The notes: a model not told the origin generated them from the letters alone. 64,000 nucleotides of DNA from Prevotella sp. (GCA_016291495.1 JAEEXI010000011.1:1-64000); one strand, 5' to 3'. Positions 1 through 9,486 are shown, numbered from the stretch's first letter. A program made the numbers and translations.

Positions 1-42
1 AAAAATCCGAAATATGCAAGAATCAAAACAAAATTTAACAAT

Positions 43-83
43 AAGAAAAAGTGGCGTAACCGCTTGGATTACACCACTTTCTT
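43..83 (-). terminator. dnaK terminator hairpin
   Basis: An imperfect stem of AAGAAA, GTGG and GTAA pairs with TTAC, CCAC and TTTCTT, with a two-base A bulge on one side. It lies 30 nt past the dnaK stop and on the minus strand is followed by a T-rich stretch. Confidence 0.55.
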
Positions 84-112
84 ATGATTTTCTTATCGTT
101 GCTTATCGTGGA

Positions 113-2047
113 TTATTTCACCTCCTCAAAGTCAGCATCCTGGATGTTGTCATCCTTTGGAGCACCCTGCTGGGGCTGTTCCTGCTGGTTGTAGAAGGGC
201 CCCTGCTGCTGGTCAGCACCTGGCTGAGGACCTGCCTGCGCACCTGCAGCCTGATACATCTGCTGTGAGGCTGTCTGCCAAGCAGCGTTGAGGGCAGCAA
301 TTGCGGTATCGATGGCAGCAACGTCGCCAGCCTTGTGGGCATCCTTCAGCTGCTGGAGGGCATTCTCGATAGCGGGCTTGTGCTCTGCAGGAATCTTATC
401 GCCAATCTCCTTCAACTGGTTCTCCGTCTGGAAGATCATGGAGTCAGCCTGGTTCAGCTTATCCACGCGCTCGCGCTCCTTCTTATCGTTCTCAGCGTTC
501 TGCTCAGCCTCAGCCTTCATGCGATTAATCTCGTCCTGAGAGAGACCAGAGGAAGCCTCGATGCGGATAGCCTGCTCCTTACCTGTGGCCTTATCCTTGG
601 CAGAAACCTTCAGAATACCGTTGGCATCGATGTCGAAGGTTACCTCAATCTGAGGAATACCACGACGAGCAGGAGCGATACCAGTCAGGTTGAACTGGCC
701 GATAGACTTATTCTGTGCAGCCATTGGGCGCTCACCCTGCAGCACGTGGATAGTTACCTCTGTCTGGTTGTCGGCAGCGGTAGAGAAGGTCTCGCTCTTC
801 TTGCAAGGAATGGTTGTGTTAGCCTCAATCAGTTTGGTCATCACACCACCCATGGTCTCGATACCCAATGTCAAAGGAGTAACGTCGAGCAATACGATGT
901 CGCCTACGCCGCCTTCCTTGTTCAGGATAGCACCCTGGATAGAAGCACCTACGGCTACCACCTCGTCAGGGTTCACACCCTTCGAAGGCTCCTTGCCGAA
1001 GTAGTTCTTCACGAGTTCCTGTACTGCAGGAATACGGCTTGAACCACCTACGAGGATGACCTCGTCAATATCAGATGTGTTCAGTTTGGCATCAGCGATG
1101 GCCTTCTGACAAGGAGCCAGACAAGCCTGAATCAGACCATGTGCCAACTGCTCGAACTTGGCACGTGTCAAGGTCTTTACCAAGTGCTTGGGTACACCTG
1201 CTACAGGCATGATGTATGGCAGGTTAATCTCTGTAGAGGTGCTTGAAGACAACTCAATCTTAGCCTTCTCTGCAGCCTCTTTCAGACGCTGCATAGCCAT
1301 CGGATCAGCCTTCAGGTCGGCACCCTCGTCGTTCTTGAACTCCTGAACGAGCCAGTCGATGATGACCTGGTCGAAGTCGTCACCACCCAGGTGCGTGTCA
1401 CCATTGGTAGAGAGCACCTCGAATACGCCACCACCAAACTCCAGGATAGAGATATCGAACGTACCACCACCGAGGTCGAAAACAGCAATCTTCATATCCT
1501 TGTTGGCCTTGTCAACACCGTATGCCAAAGCGGCAGCTGTAGGCTCGTTGACGATACGCTTTACGTTCAGACCAGCAATCTGACCAGCCTCCTTGGTAGC
1601 CTGACGCTGTGAGTCGGAGAAGTAGGCGGGAACGGTGATGACAGCATCCGTCACTTCCTGTCCGAGGTAGTCCTCTGCAGTCTTCTTCATCTTCTGCAGC
1701 ACCATAGCGCTAATCTCCTGCGGCGTGTACTTACGTCCATCGATGTCCACACGGGGATAACCACCCTCGTTAACCACATTATAAGGTACGCGAGAGATTT
1801 CTTTCTCTGTCTGCTGCCAGTTCTCACCCATGAAACGCTTGATAGAATAAACGGTTTTCTTGGGATTGGTGATGGCCTGACGCTTGGCAGGGTCACCGAT
1901 CTTACGCTCACCGTTCTCCACAAAGCCTACTACAGAAGGTGTAGTACGCTTACCTTCACTGTTAGCAATAACCACAGGCTCGTTACCCTCAAATACAGCA
2001 ACGCAGCTGTTGGTTGTTCCTAAGTCAATTCCAATAATTTTTCCCAT
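113..2047 (-). CDS. dnaK: Molecular chaperone DnaK (Hsp70)
   Basis: Cytosolic ATP-dependent Hsp70 chaperone that works with DnaJ and GrpE. The 644-residue product has the usual family length. Visible landmarks are the N-terminal phosphate loop [10 protein letters not shown], the [17 protein letters not shown] segment, the second phosphate motif FDLGGGTFD and the substrate-binding domain starting after the linker [11 protein letters not shown]. The C-terminal tail is Gln/Pro-rich and ends DADFEEVK. An in-frame ATG 20 codons upstream exists, but the Hsp70 core begins at [10 protein letters not shown], so the start at 2047 is chosen. It stands alone, divergent from the secreted-protein gene. No dnaJ or grpE is present. 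Heat-shock control elements (CIRCE type) were not seen in the upstream 180 bp. Confidence 0.98.
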   Translation of the reverse strand: MGKIIGIDLGTTNSCVAVFEGNEPVVIANSEGKRTTPSVVGFVENGERKIGDPAKRQAITNPKKTVYSIKRFMGENWQQTEKEISRVPYNVVNEGGYPRVDIDGRKYTPQEISAMVLQKMKKTAEDYLGQEVTDAVITVPAYFSDSQRQATKEAGQIAGLNVKRIVNEPTAAALAYGVDKANKDMKIAVFDLGGGTFDISILEFGGGVFEVLSTNGDTHLGGDDFDQVIIDWLVQEFKNDEGADLKADPMAMQRLKEAAEKAKIELSSSTSTEINLPYIMPVAGVPKHLVKTLTRAKFEQLAHGLIQACLAPCQKAIADAKLNTSDIDEVILVGGSSRIPAVQELVKNYFGKEPSKGVNPDEVVAVGASIQGAILNKEGGVGDIVLLDVTPLTLGIETMGGVMTKLIEANTTIPCKKSETFSTAADNQTEVTIHVLQGERPMAAQNKSIGQFNLTGIAPARRGIPQIEVTFDIDANGILKVSAKDKATGKEQAIRIEASSGLSQDEINRMKAEAEQNAENDKKERERVDKLNQADSMIFQTENQLKEIGDKIPAEHKPAIENALQQLKDAHKAGDVAAIDTAIAALNAAWQTASQQMYQAAGAQAGPQPGADQQQGPFYNQQEQPQQGAPKDDNIQDADFEEVK

Positions 2048-2155
2048 AATTGTATTTATTTTAATTGTTAATATGCATAATTTGTCAACGATTTTATAGC
2101 AAAGCATGTGCCAAAAACAAAAAAAATGAAGAAAAATGACGGTTTGTCACGTCAT

Positions 2156-2190
2156 TTTGGCACAAGTATCAAAAATAATTTATATCTTTG
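2156..2190 (+). promoter_or_regulatory. Bacteroidota-type promoter for the 2227 gene
   Basis: A -7 element TATCTTTG at 2183-2190 is followed by CACC. The nearest TTTG (2156-2159) is 23 bp away, slightly longer than the 19-20 bp seen elsewhere in this window, so the -33 assignment is less certain than the -7. Confidence 0.6.
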
Positions 2191-2226
2191 CACCATATTA
2201 CGTAATAACAATCTATAGATATATCT

Positions 2227-3726
2227 ATGAAGAAGTTAATTGTATTGGCTGGTCTGGCTCTTGCTGCAAGTTCCGCAATGGCCCAGAGTGCCGAATCCTA
2301 CATCGTCAAAACGAAAGGAGTGAAGAAGACGGAAGCTAAAGCCGTGAAAGAGAAGGCAGACCAAGAAGAGGAAGCCACAGGCACCGACTTTGTCAGTCAG
2401 AATTTCCGTTATTACAGTCTGTGTGACTGGAAAGACGGAATGAAGTTCATGGTTCTTCCAGAAAAGTATGACCTGATTGTCAATACTTTCCATGATGCCG
2501 GTACTGGCAAGGAAGTGGCAAGTGGCAAGCTGCGTCGTAAGATTATGATTTACAACAATCACTCCGTAGGTGCCAATGGACGTGAAAGGATGAATTTCAC
2601 CTGTCAGGAGGACAATAAGAAATACTATTTTGAGTTGCCGAACGGTAGTTTCGACGACTATTGCTACAGCAGACAGGGTGTTCCAACGCTGGCCTATCTG
2701 GGAGATGTAGACATTGCCCGTGAGAAACTGATAGGACAGTCACTGATTACTCGTTCCACAGACTATCGCATTGACGTCGACTACGATAGTGACAGCTATG
2801 AAGATGTCAAGGTGGAAAAGAACATGGAGGTGAAGGTAGTTGCCATTGGTGTAGGTACCCGCTCGTTCCCCGTCAAGATTATCGTTGCCGACAAGAAGGG
2901 CAACGAGTTCTACCAAAACGTAGCCTTGAGCAAGACCAACTGTGGCATGCGTGACGATGAGTTCATTGTCGACAATGCCAAGTTCCTTTTCTACGGCTCT
3001 TTTGACTTGCTGACAGGAGAGACCAAGGTTTCTACCGACTATGCACAGTATATGGGTAAGACCGTTTATACCAAGTACGCCACCAGCATGACGACCAAGG
3101 GTGGTGGCAAGGATAACCGTGTTGTGAAAGTTCCAAAGCTGATGGCTTTCCGTATTGACGGAATGGCACCTGTCCGCAATAGTAACTATGTCACTTTGAC
3201 ACTGACAGAGACAGAGACTGGACGTACATACGCCAAAGATGTCACCTTCATCAACGAGAGTGTCACAGGTGATATCGATGGACAGAAGGAAGACTACTTC
3301 GGCTATCTGTTCGGCTTTGGCGAAGGCAGACTGAGGAACACCAATGCTGCTACACGTACCATGATTCGCGAGGGACGTGTCGGAATGGGTATGACAGAGG
3401 AAGAAGTGGAGATGGCTGTCGGTGAGCCTGACAACAAGGCAGACCTGCCTAACGGACGCTACCAATGGATTTACAAACGTACCAAGGCATGGTTGATTGT
3501 CGAGTTTAGCAAGAGCGGTCAGGTGGTTGGCATCAAGACTCCTCGCAGAACCGAAAAGTCTTCCGGCGACTCTATTGAAAAGCAGAAGACAGAAGAAGGT
3601 CGTGCTTTTGGTGCGGCTACAGAAACACGTGCTTCGAAAATGCGTGCTGCTGAGACCCGTCCATCAGCTGCCCGTGCAGCAGGTTCCCATTCAACTATGC
3701 CTTCATCAGCTGGAGGTGGCCGTTAA
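2227..3726 (+). CDS. Secreted protein with C-terminal SmpA/OmlA-like segment
   Basis: The 499-residue product starts with a clear Sec signal peptide (MKKLIVLAGLALAASSAMAQ) and is predicted to be periplasmic or outer-membrane associated. The central part is beta-rich and I do not recognise it. Around residues 383-440 a segment (MGMTEEEVEMAVGEPDNKAD, then a YQWIY-type strand and GQVVGIKT) resembles the small SmpA/OmlA fold found in outer-membrane assembly lipoproteins, where 'M..EEV...GEP' is typical. The last 50 residues are Lys/Arg/Ala/Ser-rich and look disordered. No lipobox is present. It is monocistronic between dnaK and recA, with its own promoter and a strong terminator. The OmlA comparison rests on motif spacing only. 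Confidence 0.8.
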   Translation: MKKLIVLAGLALAASSAMAQSAESYIVKTKGVKKTEAKAVKEKADQEEEATGTDFVSQNFRYYSLCDWKDGMKFMVLPEKYDLIVNTFHDAGTGKEVASGKLRRKIMIYNNHSVGANGRERMNFTCQEDNKKYYFELPNGSFDDYCYSRQGVPTLAYLGDVDIAREKLIGQSLITRSTDYRIDVDYDSDSYEDVKVEKNMEVKVVAIGVGTRSFPVKIIVADKKGNEFYQNVALSKTNCGMRDDEFIVDNAKFLFYGSFDLLTGETKVSTDYAQYMGKTVYTKYATSMTTKGGGKDNRVVKVPKLMAFRIDGMAPVRNSNYVTLTLTETETGRTYAKDVTFINESVTGDIDGQKEDYFGYLFGFGEGRLRNTNAATRTMIREGRVGMGMTEEEVEMAVGEPDNKADLPNGRYQWIYKRTKAWLIVEFSKSGQVVGIKTPRRTEKSSGDSIEKQKTEEGRAFGAATETRASKMRAAETRPSAARAAGSHSTMPSSAGGGR

Positions 3727-3754
3727 GAAGAAACGTCAAATTAGCTATTATACA

Positions 3755-3782
3755 AAGAGAGGCTGCACACGCAGCCTCTCTT
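3755..3782. terminator. Bidirectional terminator between the 2227 gene and recA
   Basis: A 12-bp perfect stem (AGAGAGGCTGC paired with its complement, plus one A-T pair) with loop ACAC. T-rich sequence follows on the + strand and A-rich sequence precedes it, so it can serve both converging genes. Confidence 0.9.
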
Positions 3783-3803
3783 ACTTTTTTATGATTTACT
3801 ATT

Positions 3804-4829
3804 TTACTTATCAGCTATTGCCTGCATAATTTTGGCTTCAAGTTCTTCACACAGTTCAGGATTATCCTTGAGCAGCGTTTTCACACCGTCGCGCCCCTGA
3901 GCTAGTTTCGATTCTCCGTAAGAGAACCACGAGCCGCTCTTCTTGATAACACCATGCTCTACGCCGAGGTCAACAATCTCACCAATCTTCGAGATACCTT
4001 CGCCAAAGGTAATCTCAAACTCTGCCTTGCGGAAGGGAGGAGCTACCTTGTTCTTCACCACCTTGACACGCACCTGGTTGCCAATTACGTTGTCACCATC
4101 CTTAATGGCTGTCACCTTACGGATATCCAGACGCACGGAAGCATAGAACTTCAGCGCATTACCACCCGTGGTGGTCTCTGGGTTGCCAAACATCACACCA
4201 ATCTTCTCACGCAACTGGTTGATGAAGATGCAGGTAGTATTTGTCTTGGCGATGGTACCTGTCAGTTTGCGCAAAGCCTGACTCATCAGACGGGCATGCA
4301 GACCAACAGCCGAATCGCCCATGTCACCCTCTATCTCCTTCTTAGGAGTCAGGGCTGCCACAGAGTCTACCACCAGGATATCGATAGCACTGGAGCGAAT
4401 CAACTGATCGGCAATCTCCAAGGCCTGTTCACCATTGTCTGGCTGTGAGATGTACAGATTGTCGATGTCCACACCCAGATTGGCTGCATAAAAACGGTCG
4501 AAAGCATGCTCCGCATCTATGAAGGCAGCAAGACCACCAGCTTTCTGGCATTCTGCAATAGCATGGATGGCAAGGGTTGTCTTACCTGACGACTCTGGAC
4601 CATAAATTTCAATGATACGTCCTTTAGGATAACCTCCCACGCCAAGCGCGGCATTCAATGCAATAGAACCAGTAGGTATCACCTCTACATTCTCTACTTT
4701 CTCGTCGCCCATCTTCATAATGCTGCCCTTGCCGAAGTCCTTTTCAATCTTCGACATAGCTGCCTGCAGGGCTTTCATTTTTTCCTGTTGTGGGGTGAGA
4801 GCTTCGCCCCCTGTTTCTTTCTTTGCCAT
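3804..4829 (-). CDS. recA: Recombinase RecA
   Basis: Forms filaments on single-stranded DNA, drives strand exchange and activates the SOS response. The 341-residue product has the Walker A motif GPESSGKTT, the Walker B region [12 protein letters not shown], the L1 and L2 DNA-binding loop regions ([20 protein letters not shown] and [18 protein letters not shown]) and the usual short acidic C-terminus. [11 protein letters not shown] at 4829 is taken as the start; an in-frame codon 3 residues upstream is less typical. It lies 66 nt downstream of the dehydrogenase gene with no promoter seen between them, so it is probably the last gene of that operon. No SOS box was recognised. Confidence 0.97.
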   Translation of the reverse strand: MAKKETGGEALTPQQEKMKALQAAMSKIEKDFGKGSIMKMGDEKVENVEVIPTGSIALNAALGVGGYPKGRIIEIYGPESSGKTTLAIHAIAECQKAGGLAAFIDAEHAFDRFYAANLGVDIDNLYISQPDNGEQALEIADQLIRSSAIDILVVDSVAALTPKKEIEGDMGDSAVGLHARLMSQALRKLTGTIAKTNTTCIFINQLREKIGVMFGNPETTTGGNALKFYASVRLDIRKVTAIKDGDNVIGNQVRVKVVKNKVAPPFRKAEFEITFGEGISKIGEIVDLGVEHGVIKKSGSWFSYGESKLAQGRDGVKTLLKDNPELCEELEAKIMQAIADK

Positions 4830-4890
4830 AATTATCAATTTTCTAATCGTTTCTTTAGTACGCTTGCCTTAGCAAGAATTATCAATTTTC
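4830..4890. repeat. 14-nt direct repeat in the recA upstream gap
   Basis: AATTATCAATTTTC occurs at 4830-4843, directly before recA, and again at 4877-4890, filling most of the 66-nt gap to the upstream gene. A small hairpin (CTTGC/GCAAG, 4863-4876) lies between the copies. It may belong to the gap-filling repeats seen elsewhere in the window. Confidence 0.6.
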
Positions 4891-4895
4891 AATTC

Positions 4896-6134
4896 TTAAA
4901 GTTCCAAGTCTCCATCGTGAATTTCATGCCAAGGCAGCCCCTGCTTGTTCAGCTGCTCCATGAAGGGATCTGGGTCAAATTCCTCGACATTGAAGACACC
5001 TGGCTTGCGCCATAATCCCTTACAGAACATCATGGCACCAATCATGGCTGGTACGCCTGTGGTATAAGAGACGCCTTGCATACCTGTTTCTTCGTAAGCA
5101 GCACGATGGCTACAGTTATTATATACATAATAGGTGTGTTCCTTGCCGTCTTTGCCAATACCACGAATGCGACAGCCAATAGAAGTCTGGCCTTCGTAGT
5201 TCTCGCCCAAATCCTGCGGGTTAGGCAATACAGCCTTCAGGAACTGCAAAGGAACTATCTTTACTTTTGCAACACCGCTACCGTCAGCCAACGGAGCCTC
5301 GTACTCTACCTCGTCGATGCGGCTCATGCCAATGTTCTGAATTACCTCGAGGTGCTTCAGATACTGCTGACCAAAGGTCATCCAGAAACGGGCACGACGG
5401 ATGGTGGGATAGTTAATAACCAGCGATTCTATCTCTTCATGATGTAACAGATAACTGTCGCGAGGACCAATCTCAGGATAGGTCAGATCCTTGTGAATCT
5501 CCAACGGTTCTGTCTCTACCCATTTGCCATCTTCCCAGTAGAGTCCTTTCTGGGTAATCTCGCGGATATTGATCTCCGGATTGAAGTTGGTGGCAAAGGC
5601 CTTATGATGGTCACCAGCATTACAGTCGACAATGTCCAAATACTGAATCTCATCGAAATGATGCTTAGCAGCATATGCCGTATAGATACTGGTCACACCT
5701 GGATCAAAACCGCAGCCAAGTATAGCCGTCAGACCAGCCTCACGGAAACGCTCGCGATAGGCCCACTGCCAAGAATACTCAAAGTGAGCCTCATCCTTTG
5801 GCTCGTAATTGGCAGTATCCAGATAACTACAACCACAGGCGAGACAAGCCTCCATGATAGTTAGGTCTTGATACGGCAAGGCAAGATTGATGACCAATTC
5901 GGGCTGATAGTCACTAAAAAGCGCTTTTAACTGGTCTACGTCATCCGCATCCACCTGTGCCGTCTTAATGGGCATGGTGTATCCCTTTTGATGAATCGCC
6001 TCTACGATAGCATCACACTTCGCCTTACGACGTGAGGCAATCATGAAATCAGTAAACACATCTGCATTCTGAGCAATCTTGAATGCAGCAACAGTGGCAA
6101 CACCACCTGCACCAACCATCAATACTTTTCCCAT
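4896..6134 (-). CDS. Carboxy(nor)spermidine dehydrogenase, saccharopine dehydrogenase family
   Basis: Reductive condensation of a diamine with aspartate semialdehyde to carboxyspermidine or carboxynorspermidine, a route known in Vibrio and Bacteroides for polyamine synthesis. The 412-residue product begins with a Rossmann nucleotide loop (VLMVGAGGVATVAAFKIA) and carries family segments YLDTANYEP, GFDPGVTSIY and a C-terminal TTGVPAMIGA stretch. Length fits the family (about 400). An in-frame extension of 49 residues reaches an ATG at 6281, but the Rossmann start at MGKVLMVGAGG is the natural beginning. The partner decarboxylase is not in this window. It lies between recA and a conserved unknown gene on the same strand. 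Lysine-pathway saccharopine dehydrogenase is the alternative reading, less likely in this group. Confidence 0.85.
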   Translation of the reverse strand: MGKVLMVGAGGVATVAAFKIAQNADVFTDFMIASRRKAKCDAIVEAIHQKGYTMPIKTAQVDADDVDQLKALFSDYQPELVINLALPYQDLTIMEACLACGCSYLDTANYEPKDEAHFEYSWQWAYRERFREAGLTAILGCGFDPGVTSIYTAYAAKHHFDEIQYLDIVDCNAGDHHKAFATNFNPEINIREITQKGLYWEDGKWVETEPLEIHKDLTYPEIGPRDSYLLHHEEIESLVINYPTIRRARFWMTFGQQYLKHLEVIQNIGMSRIDEVEYEAPLADGSGVAKVKIVPLQFLKAVLPNPQDLGENYEGQTSIGCRIRGIGKDGKEHTYYVYNNCSHRAAYEETGMQGVSYTTGVPAMIGAMMFCKGLWRKPGVFNVEEFDPDPFMEQLNKQGLPWHEIHDGDLEL

Positions 6135-6287
6135 TGTTCTTTTCTCTTCTTTGATATTTTGTTGTTTCGAATTCTTTTGCCGTACGATCCAGAAATCGCG
6201 GAAGGCATCAGACTGCTCCGATGTTTTCCTGGAAGCGATTCCATCGTCAAAATCCCTGTCAAGCCTGAACTCTTTTCCCATAACACT

Positions 6288-6884
6288 TTATTTGATTTCG
6301 TCGGCACGGATTCCCAATGCCGCCATTAATGAATAACCCAATATCTCCTGACGGAAATTACCTCCCTCCATCGGTTGCATCGCAAAGACTGTGATATGCT
6401 TATCGTCATCTACATGCCGGAGTCCTGCGCGTACATTATTATATATATGATCTGCATCGGGAATAACCATCACTCGCTTCACATCACCACTGTTACAGAT
6501 AATCTGCATGGAGTCGACAAACAAGTCTGCTGCAGTCACCATCTTCTCCACTGGAACACAACTGATTTGGAACTCACCCAAAGGACCTTTGAATGCCTGA
6601 CCATCTAAGTCGGTGAAGGCAAAGGGTTGGAAATTCTCCATCTGTTGCTTCTGGTGGATGAGGACGACTTGGATAGAGGTGAGAGAACTATCATCGAGAG
6701 GTTTCAAACCACCATCCAAGGCTACACACTCCAACCATTTCGCCATATCCGCTTGTGGAATACGACGACCTATCATACGTTCGAAGTTCACAATCAGATT
6801 AAACGCCACCTTGTCGACGTAATCAGCGTCAACAAGTATGACATTATCTTTCCATTGAGCCCTATTCAGTGTCTCTTCGTTCAT
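6288..6884 (-). CDS. Conserved Bacteroidales protein of unknown function
   Basis: A 198-residue soluble protein with no signal peptide or membrane segment. I do not firmly recognise it; it may belong to DUF6621. It opens with a strand ending in acidic residues (NVILVDADYVDKVAFN), and later has QVVLIH and VMVIPDADHIYNN, a pattern that loosely recalls NYN/PIN-type alpha/beta folds, which is speculation. ATG at 6884 is chosen over an upstream TTG at 6893, because a full promoter (TTTG, 19 bp, TAATTTTG) ends only 6 nt before the ATG; the TTG lies inside the promoter. It is probably the first gene of an operon with the dehydrogenase and recA, although 153 nt separate it from the next gene. Confidence 0.75.
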   Translation of the reverse strand: MNEETLNRAQWKDNVILVDADYVDKVAFNLIVNFERMIGRRIPQADMAKWLECVALDGGLKPLDDSSLTSIQVVLIHQKQQMENFQPFAFTDLDGQAFKGPLGEFQISCVPVEKMVTAADLFVDSMQIICNSGDVKRVMVIPDADHIYNNVRAGLRHVDDDKHITVFAMQPMEGGNFRQEILGYSLMAALGIRADEIK

Positions 6885-6890
6885 AGCGTA

Positions 6891-6921
6891 CAAAATTACA
6901 AAAAGTCACGCTCAAAACAAA
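6891..6921 (-). promoter_or_regulatory. Promoter placed almost on the start codon (6884 gene)
   Basis: On the minus strand TTTG (6921-6918), 19 bp, TAATTTTG (6898-6891), then six bases and ATG. The expected transcription start falls at or next to the ATG, which predicts a leaderless mRNA. Confidence 0.7.
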
Positions 6922-6941
6922 GAAACTTACAACAAAAAGTG

Positions 6942-8012
6942 TTAAACGGTAATTTCTCCAGAACCATAACAACGATGATGCGCCTCATCGTACAGCACAC
7001 AGAACTGTCCTGGTGCCACTCCATGAATAGGTTTATCCGAATGAACAGTATAGACTCCGCCCGCCTCTGCTTCCAATGTCGCATGATGAAACTCTGGAGT
7101 GTGACGAATCTTAAAACAGATATTCTTAGTATCAACAGGGGCTGTCAGCAGATGCAGGTCACGGATCCTGAACTTCTGTTTGTAAGCAGTCTGTGGGTCA
7201 TATCCTTTACTGACATATAGGATATTCTGCTGCATATCTTTCTTGACCACAAACCAAGGACCACCACCAAAGCCCAGGCCATGACGCTGACCTATGGTAT
7301 GGAACCACAAACCCTTGTGCTGTCCGATCTTCTTGCCCGTCTCCAATTCCAACACATCACCAGGCTGTTCGCCTAAATAACGGCGGATATAGTCGTTATA
7401 ATTGATTTTCCCCAGGAAACAAATGCCCTGGGAGTCCTTGCGCTTGGCATTCACCAAATGTTCACGCACGGCTATCTCACGCACCTCCTCCTTCATCATG
7501 TGTCCGATAGGAAACAAGGCCTTCTTCAACTGCCAGTCGTATATCTGTGCCAAAAAGTCTGTTTGATCCTTCACAGGATCAGGACTGGTCGTCAACCATT
7601 TCCTGCCTTGATCATCTATCTCCGTCTGAGCATAATGACCTGTCGCTATCAAATCATACTCATGCCCACGTTTCTCATGGAAAGCACCAAACTTTATCAG
7701 ACGATTACACATGACATCAGGATTAGGAGTCAGACCCGCACGAACCTTCTCCATCGTATAAGTCGTCACCTGATTCCAATACTCCTGATGACAGTCAATG
7801 ACCTCCAGTCGACAACCATATTGATGACTGACAGCTGTCGCCATCTCCAAATCCTCCTCCGAGGAGCAATCCCACTCTTCATCATGGTCAGGACCTATCT
7901 TGATATAGAAACAATCAGGATGCAATCCCTGCCGTACCAACTCATAAAGTACCACAGAGCTATCGACACCTCCAGAAAGGAGTACAGCGATTTTCTGGTC
8001 ATTCAAATTCAT
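6942..8012 (-). CDS. mnmA: tRNA-uridine 2-sulfurtransferase MnmA
   Basis: Thiolates U34 of tRNAs for Lys, Glu and Gln using sulfur from the IscS/Tus relay. The 356-residue product has the PP-loop SGGVDSS near residue 13, the catalytic Cys in NPDVMCNRLIKFG and the second active-site Cys in DSQGICFLG. Further family motifs are ATGHYA, KDQTDFLAQ and HTIGQRHGLG. Length matches the family. MNLNDQKIAV at 8012 is the start, since the promoter -7 box ends 5 nt upstream and the alternative start at 8030 lies inside the promoter. Single gene; the tRNA-Gln in this window has a CUG anticodon and so is not an obvious substrate. Confidence 0.95.
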   Translation of the reverse strand: MNLNDQKIAVLLSGGVDSSVVLYELVRQGLHPDCFYIKIGPDHDEEWDCSSEEDLEMATAVSHQYGCRLEVIDCHQEYWNQVTTYTMEKVRAGLTPNPDVMCNRLIKFGAFHEKRGHEYDLIATGHYAQTEIDDQGRKWLTTSPDPVKDQTDFLAQIYDWQLKKALFPIGHMMKEEVREIAVREHLVNAKRKDSQGICFLGKINYNDYIRRYLGEQPGDVLELETGKKIGQHKGLWFHTIGQRHGLGFGGGPWFVVKKDMQQNILYVSKGYDPQTAYKQKFRIRDLHLLTAPVDTKNICFKIRHTPEFHHATLEAEAGGVYTVHSDKPIHGVAPGQFCVLYDEAHHRCYGSGEITV

Positions 8013-8016
8013 GCTG

Positions 8017-8048
8017 CAAAGATACGACAAAGTAGTAAAAAAACCAAA
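8017..8048 (-). promoter_or_regulatory. mnmA promoter, near-leaderless
   Basis: On the minus strand TTTG (8048-8045), 20 bp, TATCTTTG (8024-8017), followed after 4 nt by the mnmA ATG at 8012. Spacing is ideal for the Bacteroidota consensus. Confidence 0.75.
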
Positions 8049-8078
8049 TCATATCATACTCTTTCCGTCATAATTTTG

Positions 8079-8086
8079 TATCTTTG
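8079..8086 (+). promoter_or_regulatory. -7 element for the 8115-9447 operon
   Basis: TATCTTTG followed by CAACC, 28 nt before the ATG at 8115. No good TTTG is found at the -33 position. Confidence 0.55.
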
Positions 8087-8114
8087 CAACCAAATCACAA
8101 TATCTATAAGCAAT

Positions 8115-8588
8115 ATGAAAAGATTTTTATTAATCGTCTGTGCCATGATGCTGACTCTCGGCATACAGGCTCAAGACATGAAGGGACGTATTTATTACAA
8201 CGGTTACATGAGTGTCAATCACCTACTCGGCGAGAAAGAGAATGAAACAGCTGAGCAAAGGAAGGAACGCGAATATGTGATGAACGAGATATTTACCATG
8301 AGTGTCACCATCGAGTTTGTCAACAGTCATGACATGAAAATGCGAATGAAGATCATGATGGACAAGGAACGGGCCAAAGAACTGGGAGTCAGTTGGGCAA
8401 ACCGTAAGCTATGGCAGGCAGACATGGTCATGAAGACGAAATTCAATAACTACAAGTCAAGATACACAGCCCGCAACAACATCATCACCATTGAGGATAA
8501 CGGGTCGAAGATGCAACTCAGCGAAGACGGCCAGGAGCTGTATGTTGACGATGTTGACATGAAAGCAACCCTAAAACGAATCAAATAA
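8115..8588 (+). CDS. Small secreted protein, unknown function
   Basis: The 157-residue product starts with a Sec signal peptide (MKRFLLIVCAMMLTLGIQAQ). The mature part is charged, Met- and Lys-rich, and has no membrane segment or Cys motif. I do not recognise the family. Short alternating strands in the second half (NIITIEDNGSKMQLSEDG, LYVDDVDMKATLKRI) suggest a small beta-rich periplasmic domain. The longer open frame reaching upstream to 7458 is antisense to mnmA and is not used, because the signal peptide marks the start. One base separates its stop from the epimerase gene, so the two are almost certainly co-transcribed. Confidence 0.8.
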   Translation: MKRFLLIVCAMMLTLGIQAQDMKGRIYYNGYMSVNHLLGEKENETAEQRKEREYVMNEIFTMSVTIEFVNSHDMKMRMKIMMDKERAKELGVSWANRKLWQADMVMKTKFNNYKSRYTARNNIITIEDNGSKMQLSEDGQELYVDDVDMKATLKRIK

Positions 8589-8589
8589 C

Positions 8590-9447
8590 ATGACAGAACT
8601 AAGTAACGGTCTACTGACCATCAAAGTCGCAGAGCTAGGAGCCGAACTCCTGAGCATCCAAGACAACAACGGAAGAGAATACTTGTGGCAGGCAGACCCC
8701 AAATATTGGGGACGCCACTCTCCTATCCTCTTTCCCCTTGTATGTAGCGTAAATAATGAAACGTATACTGTGGATGGCAAGGAATACCACCTTCCCCGTC
8801 ATGGTTTTGCCCGTGACATGAAATTTACCCTCATTAACAAGACAGAAAAGAAAGTGACTTTTGCCCTTCACGACGACAAGGATACACTAAAAGTTTACCC
8901 ATACCACTTCAATCTCGCCATCACCTATCGATTGGAGGGCAATCAAATACATGTCATCTGGCATGTGGAGAACACGGACACACAGGAAATCCACTTCCAA
9001 ATAGGCGGACATCCCGCTTTCAATATTCCTGGTGGTAAGACAGAAGGAATCATCAAACTCGACAACGAAAAACCTCTGGATGGGCTCAAGAGTTATGCAG
9101 ACGGATCACACGACATGGTGGAAGTTCCTGTCGAAGCCGATATGGGTATCATTGAATTTAACAACAACTTCTGGCGAAATGACAGTGTAAAGATTCATAA
9201 GAGCCAGACACATCGTGCCATGTTGATGGACACCAATGGGGAACCTGCTGTAACAGTAGATTACAAGACCCCTGTTTGTGCTTTCTGGAGTCCATTTGAC
9301 AAACATGCTCCCTTCGTTTGCATAGAACCTTGGTATGGTATCGGTGATCCACGTGGATGGAAAGGAGAGTTCAAAGACAAGCCCCTGATGAATCACCTCC
9401 TTCCAGGAGCATCGTTTATGAGTAAATACACAATAACAATTGGATAA
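8590..9447 (+). CDS. Aldose 1-epimerase family protein (LacX/YeaD type)
   Basis: A galactose-mutarotase-like enzyme of 285 residues, probably cytosolic, interconverting alpha and beta anomers of a sugar or sugar phosphate. Visible family features are the opening strands TIKVAELGAELLSIQ, the WQADPKYWGRHSPILFPLVC segment, the catalytic-His region HGFARD (residues about 69-74), the second His in GGHPAFNIP (about 141-145) and the C-terminal CIEPWYG motif with its catalytic Glu. This arrangement is that of the LacX/glucose-6-phosphate 1-epimerase branch, not GalM proper; the true substrate is not readable. No signal peptide, unlike its operon partner one base upstream. Followed directly by a strong hairpin shared with rsgA. 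Confidence 0.88.
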   Translation: MTELSNGLLTIKVAELGAELLSIQDNNGREYLWQADPKYWGRHSPILFPLVCSVNNETYTVDGKEYHLPRHGFARDMKFTLINKTEKKVTFALHDDKDTLKVYPYHFNLAITYRLEGNQIHVIWHVENTDTQEIHFQIGGHPAFNIPGGKTEGIIKLDNEKPLDGLKSYADGSHDMVEVPVEADMGIIEFNNNFWRNDSVKIHKSQTHRAMLMDTNGEPAVTVDYKTPVCAFWSPFDKHAPFVCIEPWYGIGDPRGWKGEFKDKPLMNHLLPGASFMSKYTITIG

Positions 9448-9449
9448 AG

Positions 9450-9486
9450 CAAATATCGCGAAGCTTATTGAGCCTCGCGATATTTG
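9450..9486. terminator. Bidirectional terminator overlapping the rsgA 3' end
   Basis: A 12-bp perfect stem, CAAATATCGCGA with its complement, and a 13-nt loop, then TTTT on the + strand. The rsgA stop codon (9465-9467) lies in the loop and one arm encodes the last rsgA codons. Confidence 0.85.

Noticed and set aside
335..1042. 235-codon open frame antisense to dnaK
   Set aside because: Shadow of the dnaK codon usage; no promoter, signal or family features, and dnaK itself is certain.
7458..8114. Long N-terminal extension of the 8115 gene
   Set aside because: Antisense to mnmA; the signal peptide and promoter place the start at 8115.
9346..9361. parS-like ATCCACGTGGAT palindrome
   Set aside because: Only a partial match to the ParB site and it encodes a conserved GDPRGW stretch of the epimerase; no second copy seen.
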